A stretch of 64,000 bases of DNA, taken from NCBI RefSeq assembly GCF_016545825.1, contig NC_052619.1, positions 8,323,501 to 8,387,500 of the forward strand, read 5' to 3'. Shown here piece by piece: positions 23,441 through 36,043 of the stretch. Within the stretch, counting starts at the first letter, position 1. Each line of letters starts with the position of its first letter. The DNA is from Eucalyptus grandis. Lineage: Eukaryota; Streptophyta; Magnoliopsida; Myrtales; Myrtaceae. The notes under the pieces are model-generated. The model ran no database searches. It was not told where the DNA came from and was given only the letters and a program-made list of their open reading frames with translations. Made by a program: the position numbers and the translations under genes.

Positions 23441-23562
23441 AGATCAGCTCCTTTCGGCCCTTCCCTCTCTAATTGCAGGATCGTGCTGAGTAGGTCAAAA
23501 TCAAATCAAATCAAATGGGGAACCCCAGATTGAAGGGGAAGAAACAGGGAAACGAAAGCTTA

Positions 23563-24193
23563 GGGCCTGCATGGAAACGTTTCTTGTTTCTGTTTCTGAA
23601 CACTTTTCTGTTTTTTTGTTTCTGGGAACAAAAAAGAAGAAACGCGTTTCATTTGCGTTTATCGAAACACAAAAAAGTTACTTCTTGTTCAGAAACAATT
23701 TTGAAGAAACACTTCTCTTCTTCTCTCTCTTCTCTTTTCTTCTTCTTTTCTTTTTTTTTTTTTTGACGGTCGCCGGCCTCGGCCATGGCCGGGACCGGCC
23801 GTCGAGGGCCGGCGACGCCGTCGAGGGTCGGCGACCTCGCCGGATCTCGGGCGAGCTCGAGCTCGCAGCCAAGGCGAGGCCGAGCCTCGCCGGGGGCCGG
23901 CGAGCCTCGCCGTGGCCGGGCGAGGCTGCCGGCCCCGTCGGCCCGGTCGCCGGAGGCCGGTGACCGGGCCGAAAGAAGAAAAATAAAAAAGAAAGGAAAA
24001 ATAAAATAAAAATATTAAAAAATTAAAATAAATAAAAAGAATAAAATTTACCAAACGCGTTTCAATTCATTTTTATTCCCGGAACAAACGTTACCAAACG
24101 CGTTCTTTTGTTCAAAAATTGTTCTCCGGAACGTAAACACTTTTTTTTTTGTTCCTCGGAACAAAAAAAGAAGAAGTGTTTCCATGCGCGCCC
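23563..24193. mobile_element. PIF/Harbinger-like MITE upstream of TFIIE-beta copy B
   Basis: Ends 'gggcctgcatggaaacgtttc' on the left and 'gggcgcgcatggaaacact' as the inverse on the right; TTA flanks both sides (23560-23562, 24194-24196). Unit A has the single empty TTA at 5672-5674. The 631-bp body has purine- and pyrimidine-rich arms around a GC-rich core (about 23768-23970). No transposase. Confidence 0.85.
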
Positions 24194-24196
24194 TTA

Positions 24197-24511
24197 CCTT
24201 CTCGGCCAGTTCGATGGGTTCCGCCGGCGAGTAAATCCACCAAGCTCAACGTCGACTGTGGATCTTGGGTAGAAGGAAGTGTTGACGGATCGGTGGCCGG
24301 AGTTCATAGAGACCGTCGGAGCGCGGTTGTCGATTGCCGGTTTTCGCAAGAACAGTGCGCGCGTCTCCTGCGGGCCAAACCGAAGCCCAAGCTCATCAAT
24401 TGTGCAGTTCATTTCAGAAGCAAGCCAAAGCCCATGAGCCAAAGCTCATGGGCCATGCAAAATATGATTGAAGACTGCCGGATGTACTTACAGCCCAGAC
24501 GAGAGAAGTGA
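24197..24511 (+). pseudogene. Unit B counterpart of the RNase H-like small ORF
   Basis: Continues WVPPASKSTKLNVDC and AGVHRDRRSAVV, then extends about 30 codons beyond the unit A frame because the first stop is lost. The 5' part present in unit A is cut off by the MITE at 23563-24193. The many replacement differences from unit A speak against selection. Confidence 0.25.
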
Positions 24512-25647
24512 GCGTGAATTACTGCCCACGTGAGGCCGACCAGCTAAGCTGATTGGGCTTGCCCCAAAGCCCATCGTTGAAAAATCCCTCCCTTCTACTT
24601 GGTTGTGTTATCCTCCTTCGCCTCTTTGGAATATGTTGTGTTTTGAGCTTGTCTCTCATGTTCCGACGTTTTGTGACAACGAATGGAATAGTCTTTTCAA
24701 CCCCGGAAAAAGGAATGGATTAGTTTTTTCATAAAATTCAAATAAAATATTCTCAAATGTTATTGAAACTATCTTATGCTATACCACGGGATGCATGGGG
24801 GTTATTATTCTTGAATATTTGGGCCGAAGGTTATGCTTGGTGTCCATTAAACTATGAAGAATTATTGGTACTGGGCTAGAAAGATAGACAGCATCTTATG
24901 AGAAGGGTATGTAGCTTGAGACAATCTAAGGATGGCTCCTTACTTGCATACGAAGAAAGAAGCAGATGGATTCGGCCATTTGCTACCACTATAATAGAAT
25001 CAGACGGTACTACTGAAGGTTTCCCATGATAAATAGGATAGCAAGAGCACTTGCCTAGCCTAGCCTTCTAGAAAGGAGATAGATTCGAGTGACGGATCGT
25101 ATTAGATAAGGACTTTTGATTGCCAACCCATTGTCTTTTTTGTATGTCAAAAATGATCTTAGAATTGTGAATTTTAATTGTGTGTGTTTGTGTGTATATA
25201 GAGGATGCGCCCCAACGTGCCAACAAATGGGTGGTAGAAGGGTCGATTTGGAATGACCTCCTCATGAACTGGAAAGCTACTCTTTCAAAGGGATACTCTC
25301 CCACTTGATTGATCTAGTTTCCGATGAGGAAAATCCACCTTTTGCCACCTCCTTCAATCGTGCAACCTAGTTTTCCAATCATAGGTGGCACTCTAATGCC
25401 TTGAGGAATCTATGCATCAAGACTAACAGATGAGACTAGTGAAATAAGTTACTTGCCCTAGTGCTACTCCCCAACTTCCTTCCTCCACAGAAGACTTGCT
25501 AGAGTAGCTTGTGTCATACTAGCTGTTTCCTATATCTAAGATGCTACTACCAATGTAACTTCACTCACAACTGTGCATTAATTTGCTCTCTCTTGAGTTG
25601 GCTTTTCTCTAAAAACTCGAAAGGTTCTGCCAGAAAGAGTTTGGGAT

Positions 25648-25704
<57 letters not shown>

Positions 25705-25959
25705 GCAAAGAGTTTGGGATTAAATTGTTTGGTCTTTGGAAGTTCCCTGATTGGTGTAGAGAGAGAGAGAGAGGACAAAGCAAAGCAAGGCAAGGCAGCA
25801 TGAGCTTTGAATTTACCTCACCATTAGAACTGCCACTATTATATAAGCATTAACTTAGGATGGGAACTAAATTTAGAAACACCCATTTACCCCACATAAC
25901 ATTACAAGAAACAAAAAAGCAATAACCTTTTCTAAACACCAGCAACGCATTTCTCATAA
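24512..25959. other. Intergenic tail of unit B with GA microsatellites
   Basis: Homologous to 5950-6870 with an extra stretch of several hundred bp (about 25170-25760) absent from unit A. That stretch contains a (GA)n run at 25649-25702 bracketed by direct copies of 'aaagagtttgggatta', and a shorter GA run at 25759-25773. No gene. Confidence 0.55.
25649..25702. repeat. (GA)n microsatellite with flanking direct repeats
   Basis: A GA run of about 54 bp. The 16-bp sequence 'aaagagtttgggatta' occurs immediately before and just after it. Confidence 0.9.
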
Positions 25960-26740
25960 CATCACTTTTGGATGCATAATCATCAAGCAATTCTCTGATT
26001 TGCTCGATGCATAAGTAAAGTGACAAAATCAGGTTCCAACATTAGTACTAGCATGTGCATGATCTACTTTAATTCACTTTGATTTAGAAGATTGGAATAT
26101 AGGCCAATAGTTAAAGTTTGGTTTTTCAATCATTTCTCCAAATTTAAATTCAGTGAATTTCACACTTTGCTCGACATGCATCACCAACCTAACATGGTTC
26201 ATATGAATAAAGTAATCACCTATTTAGCTTGCTATAAAAAGTAAAGTTAGCAAAAGGCCAAAACAGGGTGATAAATGCTTACTCCAAATTGAAATAATTC
26301 CGAAGCATCAGGTCAATTGCTTTGATTCCAACAGACAAGCATATTATTACCTTGAGCATTAATCTCCATCTCAATTTGTGAAGGGAGTCATCATCACAAT
26401 AAAACATTGCATGAGAGCATGTAGATCTCACACCACGTCACCATCAATTGATGTGATTTATGATCACCGTGATCACTATATGTTATCCATGTCTGAATAA
26501 TTGGCATGCGGTGTGCGACACTGGCCAAGCATTTTTAACAATCAATACACGATGTTTACAAGAGTGCATCTGGTGCATGACACGGCTGAACATTTTGACC
26601 TTCCACTTATTGGGCCCACCTCTCAGTTAACTTAATTAAGCCCTACAAGTTGCAAATTAAGGCTTGAAACATGCAACTAAGAACTTACAAAAGCGTCTAA
26701 GTCCAAGAATTCATAACCTCAAACTAAGTTTTCTTTTTAT
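25960..26740. repeat. Dispersed 0.7-kb repeat, copy 3 (unit B)
   Basis: Counterpart of copy 1 (6870-7500), with the same internal landmarks and no conserved frame. Confidence 0.7.
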
Positions 26741-27573
26741 GTTAAGGAAAAAAAATCAGTGCCACAACTTTTGTATAAAGTTGATTTTGGTGCCAAAACC
26801 TTTCAAAAATCAGTAAACTGTGAAATTGATCACTCTAGTGACTCCAATGACTTAAATTAATCGAAAAAGCTAACCTAACTCATTGAATTTACTTAAATGG
26901 ATACTTTAAAAAAAAATTTGTTGAAGTGATGGTTCATAAAATTTTGATAGTATATTGATCCTTTATTAGATTGTAGCCACGAAATTCAAAACTTGACAAA
27001 GCGATGGCGGTAGTAACAAGCAAAAAATCACAGATTAAGTATTCTAACTTTGCCACTATTTTCCTTTGTCCAGTTAGACTCAAAAAAGTAAAATCGAGGA
27101 TCAAACATTCTCTCAAAATACTTTCATTAAAAGTAACAAAGATCTATTTATCTTCCTTGTGAAAAAAGGGGGGAGTTGGTAAGTTTTTCATTAAGAACAT
27201 GATGGCAAGAATAGCAGATCATCCATTTGTGTTGTCGCCATATAACGTCTCAAGGAATATGGACAACATGAAAGTGAGACGAAATACCAATTTTGTTTAC
27301 TTTATATTAGTGGAGACTTGAGATATGGGACAAAACTTTAAAAATCAATAGAGAGACACGTCAAGCTCGGAGGAATTAAAAACCTCATGGTTAAAGCTAT
27401 AAAAATCAAAGAAAAATATGTAACTTTTTTAAACCACTGGAATTTTGCTATTCTATATTATTATGGAAAGAAAAAGGATCTCTTAAAGAGATCACAATCC
27501 TTTTTTTCTCAAAAATATACTCAATTAGCTATTTGGCAAATATTCTATGGATGGACAAATGCATCGATTAACG

Positions 27574-27628
<55 letters not shown>

Positions 27629-28659
27629 ATTAAACATTTTCTATCTTATAAACAGCCTTGCTATAAAAAAGAAAAAGAAAAAAGTAATCTCAAAATTCCT
27701 ACGTATTATTTTCATAACTTCTTTTCATTAATTAATAATTCACATGTTGTATGATACAGCGATTTCACAAAGCCTTTTGGATGTTAATTTTTTATATAGG
27801 CAATGCATGTGTATTTTTGTTATTATACAATAGAATAACACAATAAAAGAAGCCCATTAACACACTAGAAAGAAAAGCCAAATTAAGTTCTATCCGAAGC
27901 TCTTGATTAATTAAACACCTCGATTGATATTATCAGGAAAATATCTGTTTAATTTCTTTGGAAGAATTAAATATGTACTTTCTATAGTTGTTCTTTCTCC
28001 TGCCCTTTTCTTTTCTTTTTTTTTTTTCTGGTTCTCTAATTTTATGTGTTTTTAAAAGTATACAAAATTAATTAATCAAAATGCTAAAAGTAATTTCCTG
28101 CAATAACAACCCAGAATCAATATCTTCATATGCCATAGAAAGTGAAGGTAATTTCCCCTCCTTTTATCTTTAGTTAAGCAGCCCTTAAATAAATTACCCA
28201 TGGATGATGTGATTGTTGCTCTCAGAATATCAATTCTCTTCATGTGAACATTCCAATAAGTAGACACAATTTACAATTTATCTTCTCTTTTGAAATTAGA
28301 TATATAGATTCTTGGAAACTTGTATTTATTATAAGATTAATATCACGAAAAACTTCAAACTGGTATATTCGTGCTATATTTACACTAAACTAATTTTTGT
28401 ATCACATTATTTATCTCAAATTAACTTTTTTGTTACAAAAAAATCCAAATTAATATATTTGTGCCACATTCACATCTAAAAAATCCCATTTTATTACCAT
28501 TTTATTCAAACGGGTATGTTAGTTTAGAATAAATATAGTGCGAATCTATCATTTTAGGATTTTTTGTAACATAAAAATTAGTTTGAGGGTAATTACAGCA
28601 TGGATGTATTGCTTTGGGAGTTTTTTTTTTTTTTTTAAACGCAAAGCTAGTTTGGGGTA
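26741..28659. other. AT-rich intergenic part of unit B with (CT)n
   Basis: Most of this is absent from unit A; only about 27930-27970 and 28370-28660 match 7520-7790. It holds a (CT)n run at 27575-27624. Open frames that cross the run give Ser-Leu repeats and are artefacts. No mobile-element ends could be fixed. Confidence 0.45.
27575..27624. repeat. (CT)n microsatellite
   Basis: An uninterrupted CT run of about 50 bp. Confidence 0.95.
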
Positions 28660-29480
28660 AATGCGACATATTACTCGTAACGCCACTTTTGAATGCATAA
28701 TCATTAAGTGATTATTTGAATTTGCTTGATGGAGGAGTAAAGCGACAAAATCAAGTTTTGGCATTTGTACTAACCTAAGTATGATCTACTTTAATTGAGA
28801 AGGCTAGAATATAGCCTGAGAGTAAAAGTTTGATTTATCTTCCCTCTAACTATTGTGGTTCTTACACATTGTCCAACCAGCATACTAGCCTAATGTGATC
28901 CATGGGGAATATAGAAATCGCCAATTTTAACCGGATATCAAAAGTAAAATCACAAAAAGGGCCAAAAGAGGGTGATAAATGCTCACTCCAAATTGAAGCA
29001 ATTCCAAAGCATCGAGCCGATTGCTTTAATTTCAATAGACAAGCATATTCTTTCCTTGAATACTAATCTTCATGCAAATCCATTATTAAAGTCATCACCA
29101 TGATAAAACATTGCACTAGAGCGCATGTATCTCACACCACATTACCGTCAACTAATGCGGTTTGTGAACATTGTGATTACAACTTGTCATTCATATTGGA
29201 ACAATTGCCACGCGGTGTGCGACGCCGGCTAAACATTTTTCTCCATCTATACACGATGGTTCACAAGGATGCATGTAGTGCATGATGGTCGTTGACCATT
29301 TTGATGTTCCACACGCTACCCAGTGAAAGACATGCAGGTGGCGGCCCACCTCTAGCGTAACTTAATTAAGCTCTAAACATTGCAAATAAAGGCTTGAGAC
29401 ATGCAATTAAGAACTTACAAAAGTCAAGTCCAAAAATTTGTAAGCTCAAACTAAGTTTTGTTTTCCTTCAAGAAAAGAAA
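28660..29480. repeat. Dispersed 0.7-kb repeat, copy 4 (unit B)
   Basis: Counterpart of copy 2, arranged in tandem with copy 5 (29510-30470), which it resembles along its whole length. Confidence 0.7.
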
Positions 29481-29509
29481 AGGATCAGCACCACAACTTA
29501 GAGTTTATC

Positions 29510-30470
29510 AATTTGGGATAAATGCGACACATTACTTGCGATACCACTTTTAGATACATAATGAACAAGCAATTCTTTGAATTTGCTCGAGGGGGAAGTA
29601 AAGTGATAGAATCAAGTTCTGGCATTTATACTAACCTAAGTATGATCAACTTTAATTGAGAAGGCTGGAAAATAGGTCGATAGTTATAGTTTGATTTCTC
29701 AATTACTACTCTGAATTGAAATGTAGTGACCTTCACTCTAACCACTGTGATTCTCACACATTGTCCAACAACCATCACTAGCATAACGTGATCCATGGGG
29801 AACACATAAATCACCACTTTTAACTAGATATCACAACTAAAGTCACAAAAAGGCCAAAAAGGGTGATAAATGCTCACCCCAAATTGAAGTAATTCCAAAG
29901 CATCAAGTCAATTGCTTTGATTCTAGTAGACAAGCATATTCTTTCATTGAATACTAATCTTCATGTCAAATCCGTGAATGAAGTTGTCACTGCGATAAAA
30001 CATTGCACCAAAGCACATGTATTTAACACCATGTTGTCATCGACTGATGTGGTTTGTGACCTTTGTGATCACAACTTGTCATCCATATCCGAACAATTGC
30101 GACGCAGTGTATTGACACCGACCAAACGTTTTTCTCCATTTATACATGATGGTTCGCAAAGAAGCATGTGATGCATGATGGTCGCTGAACATTTTGATCT
30201 TCCACACACTGCCCCGCGAAGGAGATGCAGCTTGCGGCCCACTCCTAGCTGAACTTAATTAAGCCCTAAATGTTGCAAATCAAGGCTTGACACATGCAAT
30301 TAAGAACCTACAAAAGTCAAGTCTGAGAATTCGTAACCTCAAATTAAGTTTTCTTTTCTTCAAGAAAAGAAAAAGATCCGCGCCACAAGTTAGAATTTAT
30401 CATATGATGGACGGGAAATCTTTTGGTCCCACCTCATGTCTCCATTGTTCTTTTACTTTTGGGGGTTCAG
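29510..30470. repeat. Dispersed 0.7-kb repeat, copy 5 (unit B)
   Basis: A further tandem copy. Unit A has only two copies in total, so an extra local duplication happened in unit B or a copy was lost in unit A. Confidence 0.7.
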
Positions 30471-31540
30471 AAGTCTCCGACGTTCACCAGCAAAAACAAA
30501 AACCACAATTACCTATGTTTACATTTATAATAAAAAAAAAAAAGAGGGTGAGTGAAAATTGGCTGCCTGGTCTCCTGCTTGTGACATAATATTCAGTTTG
30601 AACCGTTAATACTCCGCCCCATTAATTAAAGAAATCCTGAAATACAAACTAGCAAGAGATTTATTCACAAAATATTTCGAATTTGTGATCCCATAAAAGA
30701 AAATTCAACTCCTTTGTGACCGATCTATTACGTCTATAATACCGATATTAAGTTAAAAGTTGGATTCGGTCTAAAACTACAATTCAAGACAAAGAACACC
30801 TTTGGATAAAATAACTATATGCTCTAAATTTATCAAGCAAACAAAAGTCCTCTGTTGAATTTCACAGTAAAAAACATATGACTTGAGACTTGAGAATTAT
30901 GAGCAAATTCATGATGATTTTAAATTATATTGCATACAATATTTTTTTTTTAAATTTAAATTTAAGTTATTCTATGATCTTTTATGGTCAAGATCTACTG
31001 TAGTGTTAGATATAAGGCTTTCTCATGTCTATAGGGAAACTAATTCTTAGCGAATTAGTTAGCAAATTTTGCTTTTGAGCACTGATGTGTAAATTTGATT
31101 ATTTAGATTCTCATTCAATGGAATTTGATTTCTAACCTACTTGGTGAGGGAAAATTCCCAAAAAGGTCCTTATCTTCTTGCAATTATGTTAACTCAGTTC
31201 TAACTTTTTTTTAGCCAAATGAGTCATAAGCCTTTTGCATTTATTCCAATTTACCGATCTAGCCAATTTTGGCCAACCAATACTGACATGAATGCTAGTT
31301 ATCTTACATGACATCATCGATGCTAACGTGAATAATTTTTAGTATATTTTAAATTTTCCTTTTTCTTATAAAAATGTCAATAATTACAATAAAAAAGCTC
31401 ATTATTTATTAGAAAAGTGTCTAATTGATAATCAATTGGATAACGAAAACTAAAGATAGATTGCAAGCTTCCTGGAGCAATTTGGAGACCAAATCAAAGC
31501 TGAATATAAAGAAGAGGGGCTTTGGAAAAATGAGTTATAA
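30471..31540. other. Intergenic, unit B, with MULE-like terminal remnant
   Basis: Homologous to 8470-9230. The remnant at 31200-31370 matches 8900-9060. No gene. Confidence 0.5.
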
Positions 31541-32068
31541 GGTGCGCATGAAAAAATTTCTAAAATAGAAATCAATTTATGAACAGAAACTTATAAAGAA
31601 ATGCATTTGATGACTCAAAATTTCTGTTTTTTGAACATAAATCCATTTGATAATAGAATAAAATTTTTATTTTTGGGGGCAGCGGGCATCGGTGGTGGGT
31701 GGCCGACGACAACCGGTGTCCAACCGGAGTTCAGTGGCAAGCAGCGAGTGGCAAGCATCTAGCATTCAGCGGAGGGCAGCTAGTGGCCGGTGTCAGCGGT
31801 CGATGGTGGGCGTCTAGCGTCCCACTTGCGGCAGGTGGGTGATAGACGGTGATAAGAGTGAACAATGAGAATAGTTATCATTTCTCACTTTTGTTCTAGA
31901 AATAAAAAAGTTAAAAATTTTAACTTCTAATTTTTGTTCTAAATCTATTTTTGGAGTAAAAATTTATTTTAGAAATAGAAAAATGAAATTGTATAACTAA
32001 ATGGATTTTTGTTCCAAACTTGTTCCAATGACAGAAAAATAAAGAAATAGATAAATTTTTTTTTTTTT
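31541..32068. mobile_element. Degenerate Harbinger-like MITE (right end unclear)
   Basis: Begins 'ggtgcgcatgaaaaaatttc' after TTATAA, like the element at 36044. It has AT-rich arms with repeated 'gaaatagaaat' words and a short 'ggcggcagc/gtggc'-type core (31680-31850). Unit A lacks it (junction near 9245). The right terminus is not recognisable and a T run (32056-32070) takes its place, so it may be truncated. Confidence 0.5.
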
Positions 32069-32466
32069 TTGTATCAACCAGGGTTTGTTGCCCATTATGA
32101 TATGATGTACCAGTCAAACTTCTCCAGGACTGCTCGCATCGCCGGCTGTGTTATTAATTTCCCGCGCATCGAAAGTAATTATCTTGCTTTTGTTCATGCA
32201 CTAGCCAGCGATTTTGAATACTGGCTCTTTGATTCCCGTAACCTTCAACTATTTCTTTCGTTTACATATTAGCTGAGTCGGCTAGGATAGAACTGCACAG
32301 ACATTCAATAGATTAGCTGAGTCTCAATCCATATTGATTCCTATCTCCAAGGTAAACTCCTTCTAGCTATTGCACATAATTTTGAACCAAAACTGAAAAT
32401 GCAGCAAAGCTAGATGAACAAATAAATTAAGCAGCAGCTAATCAAGCTTTTGATAATGAATGAAGC

Positions 32467-32721
32467 CTACGACGCGGATGAATCAAGTACAAAACCATTG
32501 CCTGGACCATTATGGCAACTGTGGAAAAGATCAACAGAACCAATTTTCTCACTTTTGGCTAATGAAGCCGCGTTATCAGAAGTTAAAAGAGAGCCCCAAA
32601 TCTCGGCTGCTTCCGGAGAGATATCGGCATGCTTCCTCTCAAGAGAAGCAGGGTGGCTCGGACCCGTCTTTGCCTGAACATTAACTAATTTCGGCTCGTC
32701 CTCTTTGCTCATGCTGAACAT
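32467..32721 (-). CDS. Unrecognised 84-residue ORF
   Basis: The frame starts MFSMSKEDEPKLVNV and contains ERKHADISPEAAEIWG and DLFHSCHNGPGNG. Composition looks protein-like and hydrophilic, without signal peptide or membrane segment. The unit A copy (9685-9962) starts alike but has stops and indels. I do not recognise the family; it could be one exon of a larger gene or an old captured fragment. The second Met (residue 4) could also be the start. Confidence 0.3.
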   Translation of the reverse strand: MFSMSKEDEPKLVNVQAKTGPSHPASLERKHADISPEAAEIWGSLLTSDNAASLAKSEKIGSVDLFHSCHNGPGNGFVLDSSAS

Positions 32722-32768
32722 TTAACTGGATTTTGCATTCCCTAGTGTATTGAAAGGTTTTTTTTGGG

Positions 32769-33441
32769 AGTCCTAAATACCTAGAATGCTAAAACTTGGC
32801 ATGGGGATACAAAAAAACCAAAGTTAGGAAGGTGACACTTAAGTGTCAAAATCGAGGTAAAATGAATTAGTTAAGTGTTATTGGCAAGAAAATCTGGTCA
32901 AATACTAACGTGGTGATTTTCTAGCGAGGCAGGTGCAAAATGACATTGTTTTGCACATTGATTTGGCTAGATAAGTGCAAAAACGATGTTGTTTTGCTGT
33001 TAACATGGGTAGATAATTAATATAAAAATTAATTAAATTTATTAAAAAGAGAAGCTCGCTGCCGCCTCCCCACCATCACCAAAGTCGGTTGGGGTCGTCA
33101 ACCCCTAACCCGATGATGGTGGGGAGGTAGTGGCGAGGTCTGAGCCCTTAGTCACCTGCAATTTTTCATCTTGTTCTCATTTTTTAAAATTTGGTTTTAC
33201 ATTTATATTAATGAATTTTTATATTAAAATTCAAATCCATGCCAAGATGATATCGTTTTTGCATTTTATTACTGAGTCAGCTCTCCGACGAGCCACGTAG
33301 GCGAGCAATATTAATGAAAAATTGTTATGTAAGATTTCCGGTAAGATTCGTTGGACTTGGTACTCAAGTATCCCATTTTTTTTAAAAAAAGGAAGTGACA
33401 TTTTCCTAATTGTTAGGACTTAAGTATACTTTCATGTCAAG
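32769..33441. mobile_element. MULE-like element with 9-bp target duplication
   Basis: Flanked by TTTTTTGGG at 32760-32768 and 33442-33450. Unit A has one related, uninterrupted site near 10000. The ends share a diverged inverted stretch ('ttaggaaggtgacacttaagt' against the inverse of the right end). The core (about 33050-33160) is GC-rich. No transposase. A 9-bp target fits Mutator-like elements. Confidence 0.65.
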
Positions 33442-33450
33442 TTTTTTGGG

Positions 33451-34137
33451 TGTGATTTCTACTATGCATATGGGCTACTTCATCGAGTGAGGGAGCTGTT
33501 CACACTAGGAGAAGAAGTTATGACGAATTCAAATTTTCAATTACAGTTACTGCAGAGATGATTTTTGTATGGGATACGCATCTGCTCCTTTGGTTATTGG
33601 CATCAAAACATTAGAGTCCATTAAACAGATTCGACAGCCTAATTATCATGTAGCAAAACAAAAAAACGAAATCGACACTCATGCACAAAACTTCGGCGCA
33701 AGGCATTTTCGTGCGGTCAACAGTTACAGCTCTTTTAGCTGACTTAAAACTAGCAAATTTGTTGTTGCTTCATATATTCGATCAACCAAAAGTTCAATCA
33801 AGACTTTTTTAAATTTAAATCACAATTTCTAATGGGATTTGAAATTTCTACTTGGATAAGGAATCTTTCATGGGTTCAAATTCAAGACATTTTTTCAAGC
33901 TACAATTGTTTATATAATTTTTTATTGTTCTTTAAAGTGTCTAACACGCGAAGAAAAAGATAAAGTAAGCCCAATGATACCACATGAGAAAGAGTCATGG
34001 CCAAGGAAGAACATAGCAGGCAGCGCAAGATGACCCAATTTTTGCTCGAAGTGAGAATGTTAACAAGGGTTGCCCTCTCCTCCCCCAGAAAAACTCCCCT
34101 GTGCAACGAAGACTTCACTAATTAATCATGGGATATA
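33451..34137. other. Intergenic, unit B
   Basis: Homologous to 10010-10990 with deletions. No gene or element boundary seen. Confidence 0.5.
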
Positions 34138-35137
34138 TTTACTAGAAGTTCTAAAACTTGTTGTGAAAGTATAATTGAGTCATAAAACTTATAAAAAAAT
34201 GTAATCAAGTCTTAAAACTTGATAAATTGGTACAATCAAGTCATTTTGTTAATAACGTCAAGTTGATTAGTGAAAAATACTGACGTGGCATTTTTAAATT
34301 ATTTTTTATTTCCTACATGACATTTTTATATTATTTTTATTCAATTATTATTTAAATTAGATAAAACAAATTTAAAAAACCTAAAAAATATTATTTAAAA
34401 AAAAAAACAATGGATGGCTCATTAGGGGAGCTTTAGCTGCCATCGCCGCCATCGTCCACCGCCGAAAGGGACAACGACCTCTGCCAAGCCTAAGGGTGGC
34501 CGGCCCTCGCCCGGCCAGGGTGAGGCCTCATTGACCCCAGGTGAGGGTGCCCAAATCTAGGCGATGGAGGCTCTCACTTGGTGACCATCGCCCAACCCGG
34601 GTGAGGCCTCGCTAATACTCGCTTGGGGCTGACTAACCTCGCGACCCAAGGCGATGAGGGTTGATGGGTGAGGCTAGCTGGCCCCAAGCGAGGGTCAACG
34701 AGGCCTTGCCCAAGGGGCTGGCGTCGTCAAATTTGGCTACCCTCACCCAGGATTTGTGAGGGTCACCAACTGTTGCTAAAGGTTAACGAAGGTGCCGTCC
34801 CTTTCAATAGTGGCAACAATGGCAACACCTGAAGCTCTACCGGCGAGCCCTCCATTCCATTTTTTTTTTCTTTTTTGGGTTCATCTTTTAATAAGATTTT
34901 AAGTTTTATTTTAGTTTTTAATCTAATTTTAATAAGAATTGAATTAAAAATAAAAAATGCAACATAGGAAATACAAAAAATCAAAATGCCACGTTAGCAT
35001 TTTTCATTAATCAAATTGACAATGTCAACGGAAGGACCTGATTGCATAAATTTGACAAGTTTTATGAATTGATTACACTTTTTACAAGTTATAAGGCTTA
35101 GTTGCACTTTCATGACAAGTTTTAGGATTTATAGTAA
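34138..35137. mobile_element. Long-inverted-repeat (fold-back/MULE-like) element
   Basis: The left arm reads 'ctaaaacttgttgtgaaagt' and continues to 'actgacgtggcattttt'; the right arm inverts the same words ('aaaatgccacgttagc', 'catgacaagttttagg'). Arms are about 190 bp and clearly diverged. The core (34430-34800) is GC-rich and carries repeated 'gaggcctcgc' and 'cccaagcgagggt'-like words. Absent from unit A. Target duplication not resolved. Confidence 0.6.
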
Positions 35138-35453
35138 CAAAAGTACGCTTCAAGTACCAAAAGTTGGCACAAAAGGACACTTAAGTGTCAAAAGTTACTA
35201 AAGTGATTATTAAGTGCTAAAATCGGAGAGAAATAGATTACTTAAGTACCAATCCAGCCAAAATCCAGCAGAAATGCTGACGTACGCAATTTCCGGTGAA
35301 GTAAGTGCAAAACGGCGTCGTTTTGCACGCCGACGTGACTAAACAATGCAAAAACGATGTCGTTATGGTGCGATGTGGTAGAAAATTAATATAAAATTAA
35401 TTAAACTTAATTTAAAACTAAATTTATTTAAAATATTTAAAAATACAAATACA

Positions 35454-35568
<115 letters not shown>

Positions 35569-36043
35569 GAGGGAGGCGGCTGAAAATAACTTGAGAGGAT
35601 ATATTCAACAATCTTAGACTTCTTCCACCGCCGTTGGGAAGGGCCGACGACAGAGGGGGAGGGTTGGCCGAGATTGCCAAGCCCTAGGCAAGGGCCGCCG
35701 ACCCTCGTCGAATCCGGGCGAGGGCTCACGGGCCCTCGCCGACCTTCCCTCTATCGCCGGCCCTTCCTAGCAGTGACGGCTAAGGACTCAACCCTTAGGC
35801 ACCTTCTTTTTCTTTTTTCTTTTTAATTTTTTAATTTTTTTTTAATTTTTAAATTTTTTTTTAATTTTTTAATTTTTTTTACTTTTATTAGTATTTTTAA
35901 ATATTTTAAATAAATTTAATTTAATTAATTTTTATATTAATCTTTTACCACGTTAGCACCAAAACGACGCCGTTTTGTACTTGCTTCATCGAAAAATTGA
36001 CACGTTAGCGTTTTGGTCAAATTTTGGCTGGATTGGCACTTAA

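Noticed and set aside
25509..27731. Frames with Arg-Glu or Ser-Leu repeats
   Set aside because: Translations of the (GA)n and (CT)n microsatellites.
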